Notes: generated by a model not told the origin, from the letters alone. A stretch of DNA of 23,805 nt from an uncultured Holdemanella sp. (GCF_934772795.1 NZ_CAKVMR010000033.1:1-23805); one strand, 5' to 3'; shown: positions 1 to 8,563, numbered from the stretch's first letter. Program-made: numbers and translations.

Positions 1-54
1 AGCTTTATTTAAAACTAATTTAGACTGTTTTCAATCATTTGAAATTATAGATGT

Positions 55-819
55 TTATAAATCACGAGAAGTTGACGCTTCATTTGACTTTGTAGAATAC
101 TTTGCGACTTCTTTTAAATGATCCTGCGCATTTTCCATGGCAACACCATCTACAACTTCAAACATAGAAATATCATTATAGTTATCTCCAAAAGCCAACA
201 CACTGCTTGAGTCTATATCAAGATATTCCAATAACTTTTTTAATGTTTTCCCTTTTGTTGAATCTTTACTTGTTAAAGTATATACAATACCTTCTGACTG
301 CATACAAACTGTTTTATCACAAACAGAATTCAATTGATCTTTTACATTCTCCATATTTGGATGAATCATCACAACTTTAAATATTGATTCACTAACAATA
401 TCTTCAATATTGGCATCATCAATAATTTCACATTTACCAATCAACCGTTTCTTAAAACCATCTAACCCCTCTTGATATCCAACTGAATAAATTGTTTCAT
501 TTGTGTAGGCCAAGAATGCCACTTCATTTTTGACTAATATATGTAGACAATCCGCCAATTCTTTTGAATCAATTGGGCATTCATAAATACATTTATTCCC
601 TAAAAACATATTGGCCCCATTATTCGTTATATAAGGTAAAGTGATATCCAATTCTTTTATATAATCCTGAATAATATGTACATTTCGACCTGATACAAAA
701 GTAAGTGGAACATTCTTTTCAATCAGAACACTTTTTATATTTCGATCTAAACTTTTGTCATCACGCAAGAGCGTGCCATCTAAATCAGCCACAATCAATT
801 TAATATTTTTTAAAGACAT
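55..819 (-). CDS. Cof-type HAD-IIB sugar phosphatase
   Basis: A 254-residue haloacid-dehalogenase-type phosphatase of the Cof (IIB cap) family, probably dephosphorylating a sugar phosphate or related metabolite in the cytoplasm. Motif I is DLDGT with nucleophile D12 and acid/base D14. Motif II is the TFVSGR stretch (40-45). The motif III Lys is about K189 (STKGKT), and motif IV is GDNYND (211-216). The start overlaps the end of the transketolase C-subunit by 10 bp and is preceded by an AAAGGA ribosome binding site, so it is the last gene of the ula operon. The C-terminus (SNEAS then a short tail) departs from the usual SNDEDGV-type ending, but all catalytic motifs are intact. The family is sure; the substrate cannot be told from sequence. 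A housekeeping role against sugar-phosphate build-up during ascorbate use is inference. Confidence 0.9.
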   Translation of the reverse strand: MSLKNIKLIVADLDGTLLRDDKSLDRNIKSVLIEKNVPLTFVSGRNVHIIQDYIKELDITLPYITNNGANMFLGNKCIYECPIDSKELADCLHILVKNEVAFLAYTNETIYSVGYQEGLDGFKKRLIGKCEIIDDANIEDIVSESIFKVVMIHPNMENVKDQLNSVCDKTVCMQSEGIVYTLTSKDSTKGKTLKKLLEYLDIDSSSVLAFGDNYNDISMFEVVDGVAMENAQDHLKEVAKYSTKSNEASTSRDL

Positions 820-1736
820 TCCTTTACCTTTTCAACAATATGATCCGCATTCAAACCATATTTAGCCAGTAGTTCATTTGGAGTTCCACTCTCCCCAAAA
901 GTATCCTGCATACCCATCATTTCCATACGCACTGGACTCTTTTTTGAAGTTACTTCACTCACAGCACTTCCAAGTCCTCCATATACATTATGCTCTTCAC
1001 AAGTAATGATCAATTCATGGGATTTAGCAATTTTTTCAATCAACTCTTCATCAATTGGTTTGATACAAGGCATATCTACAACCGTAACCGAAATATCTTC
1101 TTTAGCTAAAATATCTGCAGCTTTTAATGCCTCTTGCACCATCATTCCTGTCGCAATCAATGCGATTTTCTGCCCTTCTCTTAAAACTTTTCCTTTTCCC
1201 AATTCAAACTTATAATTTTCATCATAGACATCTTCTACTGCACCACGACCAAGTCTTACATAACAAGATCCTGCAATATCAGCTACTGCCTTTACAATCG
1301 CCTTTGCCTGATATTGATCACATGGTACAAATACTTTCATATTTGGGATACTTCTCATAAGCGCAATATCTTCAATACATTGATGACTTGCACCATCTTC
1401 TCCAACTGTAATTCCTGCATGTGTTGCACATACTTTTACATTCAAGTTAGGATAACAAATACTATTGCGAATCTGTTCAAAAGCTCTTCCTGCCGCAAAC
1501 ATCGCAAAACTAGATGCGTATACCACCTTATGACTTGCGGCCATACCAGCAGCTACTGCCATCATATTTCCTTCGGCAATTCCCATATTGAAATGATGTT
1601 CCGGTCTTGCCTTTTTGGCATCGATTGTTTTTGTAGATTTTGTAAGATCCGCATCTAATACTAATACGTCATCTCTTTCTTTAACTAATTCTGCCAAAGC
1701 CTTTCCATAGGCATTACGCGTTGCTTCTTTTGCCAT
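810..1736 (-). CDS. Transketolase, C-terminal subunit
   Basis: A 308-residue second half of a split transketolase (pyrimidine-binding and C-terminal domains), of the size usual for the two-gene form. Visible features are the GIAEGNM segment carrying the cofactor-activating Glu (about residues 52-58), the AGRAFEQIRNSI stretch, and the THAGITVGEDGASHQ segment typical of the family. It should work with the N-subunit just upstream to transfer two-carbon units from D-xylulose-5-phosphate, the product of UlaF. Its ATG overlaps the N-subunit stop codon (TAATG) and has a strong AGGAGG about 12 nt upstream. That arrangement implies translational coupling, which matters because the N-subunit carries a premature stop. 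This gene itself looks intact. Confidence 0.95.
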   Translation of the reverse strand: MAKEATRNAYGKALAELVKERDDVLVLDADLTKSTKTIDAKKARPEHHFNMGIAEGNMMAVAAGMAASHKVVYASSFAMFAAGRAFEQIRNSICYPNLNVKVCATHAGITVGEDGASHQCIEDIALMRSIPNMKVFVPCDQYQAKAIVKAVADIAGSCYVRLGRGAVEDVYDENYKFELGKGKVLREGQKIALIATGMMVQEALKAADILAKEDISVTVVDMPCIKPIDEELIEKIAKSHELIITCEEHNVYGGLGSAVSEVTSKKSPVRMEMMGMQDTFGESGTPNELLAKYGLNADHIVEKVKECL

Positions 1737-2554
1737 TATTCAAGACCTCCTAACTCTTTCATTGCCTGCTCATATTGTTCCTCATTTGGAGCTGCACCAT
1801 GCCATGCATAGTTATTTTCCATAAACGATACACCCTTACCTTTGATTGTATGGGCAATGATCATTGTTGGTTTATCCTTAACTTGTTTAGCTTGTTCAAA
1901 CGCATTTCTTAATTCATCAAAATCATGTCCATTTACGTCTAATACGTTCCATCCAAAAGATTCAAATTTACTTGCGAATGGTTATGGTGAAATTACTTCA
2001 TCAATGTTTCCATCGATTTGTAAATGATTGTAGTCTAAAACAGCACATAAGTTATCCAATTTATAGTGAGTCGCTGCCATACAAGCTTCCCATACTTGAC
2101 CTTCTTCACATTCACCATCACCTAATAAACAATAAATTCGATGCGCATTCTTATCCACATGCTTATTGACAATAGCCATACCAACAGCACAAGAAATACC
2201 TTGTCCTAAAGATCCTGTAGACATATCTACGCCAGCTACTTCATTCATATTTGGATGTCCTTGTAGATTTGAATTAATCTTTCTAAATGTAGTTAAATCA
2301 TCATCCAACAAACCCTTTTCTTTTAATGTTGCATACAATAATGGACTCGCATGCCCTTTACTTAACACAAAACGATCACGATCAATTGAATCTACATTGC
2401 CCTTATTGATATCCATCTGTTCAAAATAGATTTCTGTTAAAATATCGGCACCACTCAAAGATCCTCCTGGATGTCCTGAGTTAGCACTATGTACTTCTGT
2501 TAATATATTTTTACGAATACGATTCGCATGAAGTTCTAATTCTTTTATTTCCAT
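1736..2554 (-). pseudogene. Transketolase, N-terminal subunit, interrupted by an in-frame TAA
   Basis: The thiamine-diphosphate-binding half of a split transketolase. Motifs seen are SGHPGGS (26-32), SKGHASP (65-71), the ThDP/Mg motif GDGE (145-148) and the DYNHLQIDG stretch. Translation stops at codon 191 (TAA, bases 1982-1984), but the same frame then runs on without a break to 1736. The continuation encodes PFASKFESFGWNV and, later, the conserved HTIKGKGVSFMEN segment. The restored product would be 272 residues, the normal family length, so this is one nonsense change (TAT, Tyr, to TAA is the simplest) and not a frameshift. The ATG at 2554, just after the ulaE stop, is a better start than the TTG at 2563. 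It is either a true pseudogene, a recent mutation or a base-call error. The lost 82 residues include conserved ThDP-domain elements, so the truncated form should be inactive. Confidence 0.85.
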
Positions 2555-2555
2555 C

Positions 2556-3404
2556 TTACTCAAATCCCTTATCTAACTTATCTCTTAAGAATACACCTGC
2601 ATTCTTTACAACATCTTCCCAATCTTCATTATTCACATACCAGAATTCTCCGACAAACATACGCACGCCAAGTCGTTTCAATGTCTTGATATTCTTTACA
2701 AATTCCGTATGACCTGTCCCAAATGGAATCTCACGATATTTGCCTGGTACTGTTTCTTTTAAATGACTCGCAAAAATGTGTCCCTTTCCACACATTAAAT
2801 CTTCATCCACATCTACACCATACAGTAATGATGCATTTTTTAAGTTTCCAATATCTGGATATACCCCTAGATATGGACTGCTTACTAGATTGACATAGCG
2901 CATTGCCTTTTCTACTGTATCCATAAATGGTGTTTCCATTGTTTCAAAACCTAACACGATTCCTTTTTCGGCTGCCATCTCTACACATTTCTTTAGATTT
3001 GTTTCAAAATCATGATTTGTATATAAATCTCCATCTTCATAATAGACGTCATATCCAGCTAACTGAATAATACGAACACCTAAATCTGCCGCAAAATCAA
3101 TGGCTTTCTTCATGATTTCCAATGACTTCTTTTGAATTTCTTTATCATGAGAGTCAAGTGGATATTTACGATGTCCACTTAAACACATGGAAGAAATTGG
3201 AACACCCGTTTTTTGAATGGCTTCCTTGATTTCATCTGTTGACTGATCCAATCTTGCAAGTTTTGCATCACTCTCATCAATACTGATTTCCAAATAATCA
3301 AAACCATATTTCTTGGCAATCGTTAATTTTTCTACCCAAGCAAGTGTACTTGGCATACTCTTTTCATATATACCGAGTCTATATTCTCTATTTAGCTTGC
3401 CCAT
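2556..3404 (-). CDS. ulaE: L-xylulose-5-phosphate 3-epimerase (UlaE/SgbU family)
   Basis: A 282-residue TIM-barrel enzyme of the xylose-isomerase-like/AP-endonuclease-2 superfamily, converting L-xylulose-5-phosphate to L-ribulose-5-phosphate in ascorbate catabolism. The N-terminal REYRLGIYEKSMP segment, the LGFETMETPFMDT strand carrying a metal-binding Glu, the YPDIGNL segment and the SHLKETVPGKYREIPFGTGH stretch fit the UlaE/SgbU group, as does the length (about 284 in E. coli). An earlier ATG in frame at 3422 exists, but the ATG at 3404 has GGGAG 6 nt upstream and matches the family N-terminus. It overlaps the end of the 4-epimerase gene by 17 bp, indicating coupled translation. Identification is by recalled family pattern plus the ula context. 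Confidence 0.9.
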   Translation of the reverse strand: MGKLNREYRLGIYEKSMPSTLAWVEKLTIAKKYGFDYLEISIDESDAKLARLDQSTDEIKEAIQKTGVPISSMCLSGHRKYPLDSHDKEIQKKSLEIMKKAIDFAADLGVRIIQLAGYDVYYEDGDLYTNHDFETNLKKCVEMAAEKGIVLGFETMETPFMDTVEKAMRYVNLVSSPYLGVYPDIGNLKNASLLYGVDVDEDLMCGKGHIFASHLKETVPGKYREIPFGTGHTEFVKNIKTLKRLGVRMFVGEFWYVNNEDWEDVVKNAGVFLRDKLDKGFE

Positions 3405-4089
3405 AATAAGCTCCCGGTCCATGTTTACGATTAAAGTGTTTATCTAATAGAACCTGTTGCATTGAATCAATTTCATTATTGTTTAATAAAGATGCGATCG
3501 CATTCATCTTTGCACATTCCTCTAAAACAACCGCGTTATGAACCGCATTGAATCCATCAGTTCCCCATGTGAAAGGTCCATGTGAATGTACCAATACACC
3601 AGGAACTCTGTCTGGATCAATATTGCGTGTCTTAAATTCTTCTACGATAACTTTTCCTGTTTCCAATTCATAATCTCCATGAATTTCTTCTTCCGTCATA
3701 AAACGAGTACATGGAACGGCTCCATGGAAATAGTCAGCCTGTGTTGTTCCTAATGGAATGATATCTTTTCCTGCCTGTGCAAAGCTTGTTGCCCAAGTAG
3801 AGTGCGTATGCACAACTCCTCCAATATTTGGAAAATTACGATAGAATTCCAAATGCGTATCTAAATCTGAGCTTGGACGTAGATTTCCTTCTACAATATT
3901 TCCATCTAAATCCACTAGTACAATATCATCACGAGTCATTACATCATATTCAACACCACTTGGTTTAATAGCTACGATGCCTTTTTCACGGTCGATTTCA
4001 GATACATTTCCCCATGTGAATGTGATCAAACCATATTTTGGCAATAATAAATTGGCATCTAGTACACGTTGTTTCAATTCTTCTAACAT
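3388..4089 (-). CDS. ulaF: L-ribulose-5-phosphate 4-epimerase (UlaF/AraD/SgbE)
   Basis: A 233-residue class II aldolase/adducin-fold epimerase that interconverts L-ribulose-5-phosphate and D-xylulose-5-phosphate. Zinc ligands are visible as H94 and H96 in VVHTHST and H168/H170 in LVHSHGPF. The substrate-binding TWGNVS (25-30), PSG (43-45) and PSSDLDTH (72-79) segments are present. The C-terminal KHGPGAYYGQ ending is typical of AraD-type enzymes. The family (AraD, UlaF, SgbE) cannot be separated by sequence alone; the ulaG/PTS neighbours argue for the ascorbate role. It starts 3 bp downstream of the beta-propeller gene and overlaps ulaE. D-xylulose-5-phosphate feeds the transketolase encoded next in the operon. 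Confidence 0.93.
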   Translation of the reverse strand: MLEELKQRVLDANLLLPKYGLITFTWGNVSEIDREKGIVAIKPSGVEYDVMTRDDIVLVDLDGNIVEGNLRPSSDLDTHLEFYRNFPNIGGVVHTHSTWATSFAQAGKDIIPLGTTQADYFHGAVPCTRFMTEEEIHGDYELETGKVIVEEFKTRNIDPDRVPGVLVHSHGPFTWGTDGFNAVHNAVVLEECAKMNAIASLLNNNEIDSMQQVLLDKHFNRKHGPGAYYGQAK

Positions 4090-4092
4090 ATC

Positions 4093-5127
4093 TTAGTCCT
4101 CCGTAACAAAGTAGATTGCTGCTTGGGCTGCAGTATGATTAGCACCCACAATAATGTCTCTATTATCTTCATGTACAACACATAGATTGGCTGGTCCTAC
4201 ACCTTTGTCGACCATTGTGACTTTATATTCTCCATCTTCATATGTGACTACAAATAATTCGCAGTCTTTTCTTCTAACACCACATACAAATGCATTTTGA
4301 CCTGCAAGTTTAGCTCCAACTAAGGCATGCGCAAAATCAATTTCATTATCGTATTGCCATACTTTCTTATATTCACTTCCATCTTTCTTATAGATTTGAA
4401 TTGTATTTCCATGGAATTCTTCAATGGTCATGATTTCATCCTGACCATCTCCATCAATATCGATTGTGGCAATCTCACCAATATGTCCAGATAGAATTGG
4501 TTCTACTTTCCATTGTCCACCACGTTTTTCTGGTGCACTTACACGTAAGATTCCTTGATCACTACCAAAGTATCCAACATCTTTACCATCTTCTTTTGTT
4601 TGCCAGAAACCATGGTTACGATATAGTCCATCACACAATACTTCTAGTTCAACTCCAGTACTTGGATCTTCTGGTAATTCAGCTACATAGATTCTTCCCG
4701 GAACACTCCAGTCATTCTTTTCTTTTTTAGAAGTAGCTACTGTAGCTAGGATCAAATAGTTGATGCCATTCTGGTTAAAGATTCCAAAACGATGAACATA
4801 AGGTACGGATACTACATCTTTGAATTGCCATGTTCCATTGTCATATTTTCCCCATACAATCTTTGCCAAAGATGGAGTCACCTTTAAATAGAATTCTTGA
4901 ACACAAAGGAACTCTTTTTCTTTTCCAGGAATTGGAACGATCGACATACATCCACCTGGATGTGTCCATACATTTTCTTTTGTCTCATAGTCTTTTCCAT
5001 AGTACATATTACATGCGACATCCGGATCTTCACTGGCCAATAAAATATGATTTTGTCCATCGAAATAAATGTTACTTGCACAATAGCAACGGTACATATC
5101 ATCTAGTTTTTTCTTAACAATTTTCAT
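4093..5127 (-). CDS. Cytoplasmic FG-GAP/VCBS-like beta-propeller protein, function unknown
   Basis: A 344-residue protein that I do not recognise as a characterised enzyme. It is rich in short beta-strands and loops. Residues 222-231 carry a DIDGDGQDE calcium-binding-type motif, as in FG-GAP/VCBS propeller repeats, followed by a strand reading NTIQIYKKDG. Other blade-like units end in GRIYVAEL, GQNAFVCGV and RDIIVGANH. There is no signal peptide, lipobox or membrane segment, so it should stay in the cytoplasm, unlike most proteins with this motif. It has a GGAG ribosome binding site. It lies between ulaB and ulaF in the minus-strand operon, separated from ulaB by 68 bp with a hairpin and from ulaF by 3 bp. 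Its place suggests a role in ascorbate-derived sugar-phosphate metabolism (lactonase, isomerase or sensor), but that is inference. Confidence 0.85.
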   Translation of the reverse strand: MKIVKKKLDDMYRCYCASNIYFDGQNHILLASEDPDVACNMYYGKDYETKENVWTHPGGCMSIVPIPGKEKEFLCVQEFYLKVTPSLAKIVWGKYDNGTWQFKDVVSVPYVHRFGIFNQNGINYLILATVATSKKEKNDWSVPGRIYVAELPEDPSTGVELEVLCDGLYRNHGFWQTKEDGKDVGYFGSDQGILRVSAPEKRGGQWKVEPILSGHIGEIATIDIDGDGQDEIMTIEEFHGNTIQIYKKDGSEYKKVWQYDNEIDFAHALVGAKLAGQNAFVCGVRRKDCELFVVTYEDGEYKVTMVDKGVGPANLCVVHEDNRDIIVGANHTAAQAAIYFVTED

Positions 5128-5164
5128 GATTTTCTCCTTTTTTTAGGTAATTTTGGGTATAAGA

Positions 5165-5186
5165 AAAGCTGCATAAACGCAGCTTT
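5165..5186 (-). terminator. Intra-operon hairpin after ulaB (partial terminator or processing site)
   Basis: AAAGCTGC and GCAGCTTT form a perfect 8-bp stem with a 6-nt loop. Read on the minus strand it is followed by TTTTCTTA, a modest U-tract. It lies between ulaB and the propeller gene, so it could lower expression of the distal genes relative to the PTS, or stabilise the upstream mRNA. Neither is proven. Confidence 0.55.
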
Positions 5187-5195
5187 CATTTTTTA

Positions 5196-5492
5196 TTATT
5201 CACTAAGTGCTGCTTTTAAGCCTTCTTCGATTTCTTTTGCAGACATTACATTCTTTAGTCCAACAACTTTAGTTCCACGTTTCTTTGAATCTTCAAACAT
5301 AGGAACAAAGTTTTTTGAACACAATACGATATCATAATTTCCAGCAGCTGACTTTCCTTCACTCACTGCACAGTGATGAATTTCCTGTACATCAAGTCCC
5401 ATCTTTTTAGCTACTTTTTCAACATTTAATTTAATCATCATACTTGTTCCGGCACCATTGCCACAACATACTAATAATTTTAATTTTGCCAT
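5196..5492 (-). CDS. ulaB: Ascorbate PTS, EIIB component
   Basis: A 98-residue soluble phosphocarrier of the L-ascorbate PTS family. The N-terminal LLVCCGNGAGTSMMIK segment is the P-loop-like active site; the second Cys (C10) aligns with the phosphorylated cysteine of E. coli UlaB, and C9 is an extra neighbour. It passes phosphate from IIA (UlaC) to ascorbate entering through UlaA. Size and fold fit UlaB. It lies 14 bp downstream of ulaA with a GGAG ribosome binding site. Separate IIA, IIB and IIC genes are normal for this PTS class. Confidence 0.95.
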   Translation of the reverse strand: MAKLKLLVCCGNGAGTSMMIKLNVEKVAKKMGLDVQEIHHCAVSEGKSAAGNYDIVLCSKNFVPMFEDSKKRGTKVVGLKNVMSAKEIEEGLKAALSE

Positions 5493-5506
5493 TGTAATTT
5501 CTCCTT

Positions 5507-6973
5507 TTATTCAGCACTTGCTGCTTGTACTTTTTCTAAATATGCATCATAATCCTCTGTAATTAAGAAATATGTATCTGGGTGTTTACGATATTGCAAT
5601 TGTGGAATTGCCACCAAAATCAATACTACGATTCCTACACCTACATATCCTGCATATTTCATGATTACTGTAAAGATTGGCCATACTGTTGCCCAGTCAA
5701 ACATTCCTAGATATCCTCCATATTGGCTTAATCCTACCCAGCCAGCAATTAAAGCAGATCCGAATACTTGAATTAAACCAGAGATAAATGGAAGAAGCAT
5801 AGCTGCTTTGATACCACCACGATTATCTGCATATACTGCAATTACGGCGTTATCGAAGAATACTGGAACGAATCCTGCGATAACCAATGTTGGTGAATGC
5901 ATCAACAATAAAGCACCAATAGCTAAGAATTGTCCTAAAGCACCCATTAAGAATCCTACTGTTACAGCGTTTGAACTACCAAATCCAAATACAGCGGCAC
6001 AATCAATACCAGGAACAGCTCCAGGCAAGAATGAATTAGAAATACCTTGGAATGAATTTGTAAGTTCTGTAACGAAGGTACGAACACCTAATTGTAAGAT
6101 AGCTAGATATACCGCAAAGTTAAATGCTGTTGTCATTGCATAGAAGAAGAAGTTTTGTGTTTCTGCGATAAATCCAGCTTCAACTAAATAATCCTTTCCT
6201 AATACCATTAAAATAGCACCGAAGAATAAGAACATCAAGATAGATGTTGCGACCATATTTTCATTAAAGATAGATAAGAATCCAGGGAATTTTAAATCAT
6301 CCAAACGTTTTGAATTTTCACCCTTCATCTTTTTAGCAATACTACCAAATAATGCGATACCAAACATTTGTTGGTGGGCAATCGCAAAGCCTCCACCTTC
6401 AGTTAATTCCTGTGTGATTTCTACTGTTAAGTTGGAACCAACAGCCCAATATAATCCTAAAATCAATCCCATAACAATTAGAATTGGTGTACTTCCTAAT
6501 TTAGGGAAGCAGAATAGAAGCAACCAGAATGCTGTTGATGCCTGTTGCATCTGTACGTGACCTGTTGTGAATACAGCACGCATCTTTGTCCATTTTTTTA
6601 ATCGAACTAAAACTAAGTTCATAATAAATGCAATCAACAATAAGATCATAACTTGAGAGAACGTTCTTCCAAATTGTTCCTGTAAACCTTCTGTAACGGC
6701 ATTTTGTCCAAAATATGGATCAATTACCATCGCATGTAAATTGAAACGATCTTTTAATCCAACTAAGATAGGTCTAAAGTTTCCTACTAAGCCAGAAGAA
6801 CCTACACTTAAGATCATGTATCCGACTGTAGCTTTTATAAATCCTGCAAATGCATCATAAATTGGTTTTTTCAATAAGATGTAACCAATAAATACGATCA
6901 AACCGATAAAATAAGCGGGCTGCGTCAAAATGTTTGTCGCAAAAAAGTCCCATACTGTCATTATTATATTCAT
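5507..6973 (-). CDS. ulaA: Ascorbate PTS, EIIC permease
   Basis: A 488-residue polytopic membrane protein with roughly ten or eleven hydrophobic segments spread along its length, matching the UlaA (SgaT) permease family (465 residues in E. coli). It carries ascorbate across the membrane coupled to phosphorylation by UlaB. Family-like features are the AGFIKATVGYMILSVGSSGL segment near residues 42-61, the FTTGHVQMQQA loop, the GGGFAIAHQQM loop and the ELTNSFQGISNSFLPGAVPG loop. The C-terminal tail (about the last 30 residues) is soluble. It lies 17 bp after ulaC, with a GGAG-type site upstream of the start. Confidence 0.95.
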   Translation of the reverse strand: MNIIMTVWDFFATNILTQPAYFIGLIVFIGYILLKKPIYDAFAGFIKATVGYMILSVGSSGLVGNFRPILVGLKDRFNLHAMVIDPYFGQNAVTEGLQEQFGRTFSQVMILLLIAFIMNLVLVRLKKWTKMRAVFTTGHVQMQQASTAFWLLLFCFPKLGSTPILIVMGLILGLYWAVGSNLTVEITQELTEGGGFAIAHQQMFGIALFGSIAKKMKGENSKRLDDLKFPGFLSIFNENMVATSILMFLFFGAILMVLGKDYLVEAGFIAETQNFFFYAMTTAFNFAVYLAILQLGVRTFVTELTNSFQGISNSFLPGAVPGIDCAAVFGFGSSNAVTVGFLMGALGQFLAIGALLLMHSPTLVIAGFVPVFFDNAVIAVYADNRGGIKAAMLLPFISGLIQVFGSALIAGWVGLSQYGGYLGMFDWATVWPIFTVIMKYAGYVGVGIVVLILVAIPQLQYRKHPDTYFLITEDYDAYLEKVQAASAE

Positions 6974-6990
6974 TTTACTCTCCTCATATA

Positions 6991-7443
6991 TTATTCATAT
7001 TGATTAGCAATTTTTTCTAAATCCTCTTTTGTCTTTGCACCCATTAACGCTTCAACAATATCCTCATTCATCAAAGTATCCATTAATGATTGTATATTTT
7101 GAATATGCTGATCATGGTCAATTGCTGCTAAAGAGAAGAACAATTTTGCCTTTTTATCTGGATCTTCTGGATCAAAATCAACTTCTTCTTCCACCTTCAT
7201 AAATGAAATAGCTGTTCCATTACATCCTACTGCTCCTTCTGTTGAGTGTGGCATCGCAATACCTGGAACAATTACGATGTATGGTCCATATTTATTCACA
7301 CATTCAATAACAGCCTCTACATATTCATTTTCTACTGTATTATCCTTTAACAAAGGTGCATAGCTTTGTCGAATGGCATCTTGCCATGAATCAACTTTCT
7401 CAACAAAACAATAATGTCCTTTTTCAACAATTTCTTTCAACAT
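6991..7443 (-). CDS. ulaC: Ascorbate PTS, EIIA component (mannitol/fructose type)
   Basis: A 150-residue PTS_EIIA type 2 protein that takes phosphate from HPr and gives it to UlaB. The phosphorylated histidine is H66 in GIAMPHST, the signature of the group. The frame is open upstream to 7563, inside ulaG, but the N-terminus of the family matches the Met at 7443 (MLKEIVEKG). That ATG has AAGAGG 9 nt upstream; the ATG at 7449 is only 3 nt from it and is a less likely start. The coding region begins 16 bp after the ulaG stop. Confidence 0.92.
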   Translation of the reverse strand: MLKEIVEKGHYCFVEKVDSWQDAIRQSYAPLLKDNTVENEYVEAVIECVNKYGPYIVIVPGIAMPHSTEGAVGCNGTAISFMKVEEEVDFDPEDPDKKAKLFFSLAAIDHDQHIQNIQSLMDTLMNEDIVEALMGAKTKEDLEKIANQYE

Positions 7444-7459
7444 ATTCATTAACCTCTTC

Positions 7460-8563
7460 TTATAAAACTGAACGATATGGAACGTTTGGTTCCTCTTCAA
7501 AGCAATCCTCAAATCCTCTACGATAGTGATATTGACGTTTTGCCTTGTCTGTTGGATATACATATTTTCCCCCTACATCCCAAATGAATGGATGGAATTT
7601 GTAATCTAATACATCTTTCTTATAATTATATAACAATTCGATTTCTTTTGGGTCCGCTTTAAAGTTAGTCCAAACATCATAGTGAATAGGAATAACTACA
7701 TCTGTTCTTAAAGCTTCGGCCATACGCAAGATATCAACACTTGTCATTTTGTCTTGCATTCCAACTGGATTTTCTCCATATGATCCAAACGCAACATCGA
7801 TATCATAATCTTTTCCGTGTTTTGCATAATAGATTGAATAGTGAGAATCACCTGAATGATAAATATTTCCTCCTGGTGTTTTTACCAAGTAGTTTACAGC
7901 TTTATCATCCATATCTGTTGGACACTTTCCACGAAGATCTTCACGATCTGCTCCTTGTGAATCCGTTGTAGTAATACAAGTACGATCAAATGAATCTAAG
8001 GCAACAATTTCAATATCCTTAATTTTAATTGTATCTCCAGGTTTTACTGTGATGCAACGATCAGCAGGAACACCCCATTTTTGCCACAATTCAACGGATT
8101 TTTTTGGACCAATGAATGGTACTGGAATTTCATTTCCATTTTCATCAACTGTAGTCATTCCTGACTTTAATACATGACTTGCATATTCCGCTGACATGTG
8201 ATCTTGATGATAATGTGTAGCTAATACTGCATCTACTTGTTTAATTGCGAATGGATCAATCACAAATGGCACAGCTCTTAAATTTGGTTGCATATTTCTA
8301 CATCCACACATATTAGCCATTTGATGGCCCACTTTCATTTTTCCATCCCCATGAGTACGTTTACCATTACCTGCCCATAAGTCAATTGTAATGTTTGCAC
8401 CTCCAGGTGTTTTAAACCAAATACCAGTACATCCTAGCCACCACATTGCGACAGTGCCAGGCTTAACTTCTTCATTTTCAATTTCTTCATTCAACCAAGT
8501 GCCCCATTCTGGGAAGGTTGACATGATCCAAGAATCTCTTGTAATTTCATCTACTTTTGACAT
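7460..8563 (-). CDS. ulaG: L-ascorbate-6-phosphate lactonase
   Basis: A 367-residue metallo-beta-lactamase-fold lactonase that opens L-ascorbate-6-phosphate to 3-keto-L-gulonate-6-phosphate in the cytoplasm. Metal-binding residues lie in THYHQDH (116-122), with further ones in the VNYLVKTPGGNIYHSGDSHYS region and in VVIPIHYD. The whole protein follows E. coli UlaG (354 residues) closely from its first residues: SKVxxITRxSWIxSTFPEWGxWLNEEI and MWWLGCTGIW. That fixes the start at 8563, 14 codons inside the longest frame, where GAAAGAGGAAA is the ribosome binding site. It is the first gene of the operon; the order ulaG-ulaC-ulaA-ulaB differs from E. coli, where ulaG is transcribed separately. 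Confidence 0.97.
   Translation of the reverse strand: MSKVDEITRDSWIMSTFPEWGTWLNEEIENEEVKPGTVAMWWLGCTGIWFKTPGGANITIDLWAGNGKRTHGDGKMKVGHQMANMCGCRNMQPNLRAVPFVIDPFAIKQVDAVLATHYHQDHMSAEYASHVLKSGMTTVDENGNEIPVPFIGPKKSVELWQKWGVPADRCITVKPGDTIKIKDIEIVALDSFDRTCITTTDSQGADREDLRGKCPTDMDDKAVNYLVKTPGGNIYHSGDSHYSIYYAKHGKDYDIDVAFGSYGENPVGMQDKMTSVDILRMAEALRTDVVIPIHYDVWTNFKADPKEIELLYNYKKDVLDYKFHPFIWDVGGKYVYPTDKAKRQYHYRRGFEDCFEEEPNVPYRSVL

Noticed and set aside
29..44. Hairpin TTTCAA-TCAT-TTGAAA after the HAD gene as operon terminator
   Set aside because: Only 6 weak base pairs and no T-tract on the minus strand.
1006..1658. Plus-strand open frames of 69-114 codons under the transketolase gene
   Set aside because: They lie wholly inside a clear minus-strand gene with conserved motifs, have no family resemblance and no ribosome binding site.
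1736..1981. The stretch after the TAA in the transketolase N-subunit as a separate small gene
   Set aside because: It continues the same frame and the expected family sequence; no suitable start codon with a ribosome binding site is seen at its beginning, so it belongs to the interrupted gene.
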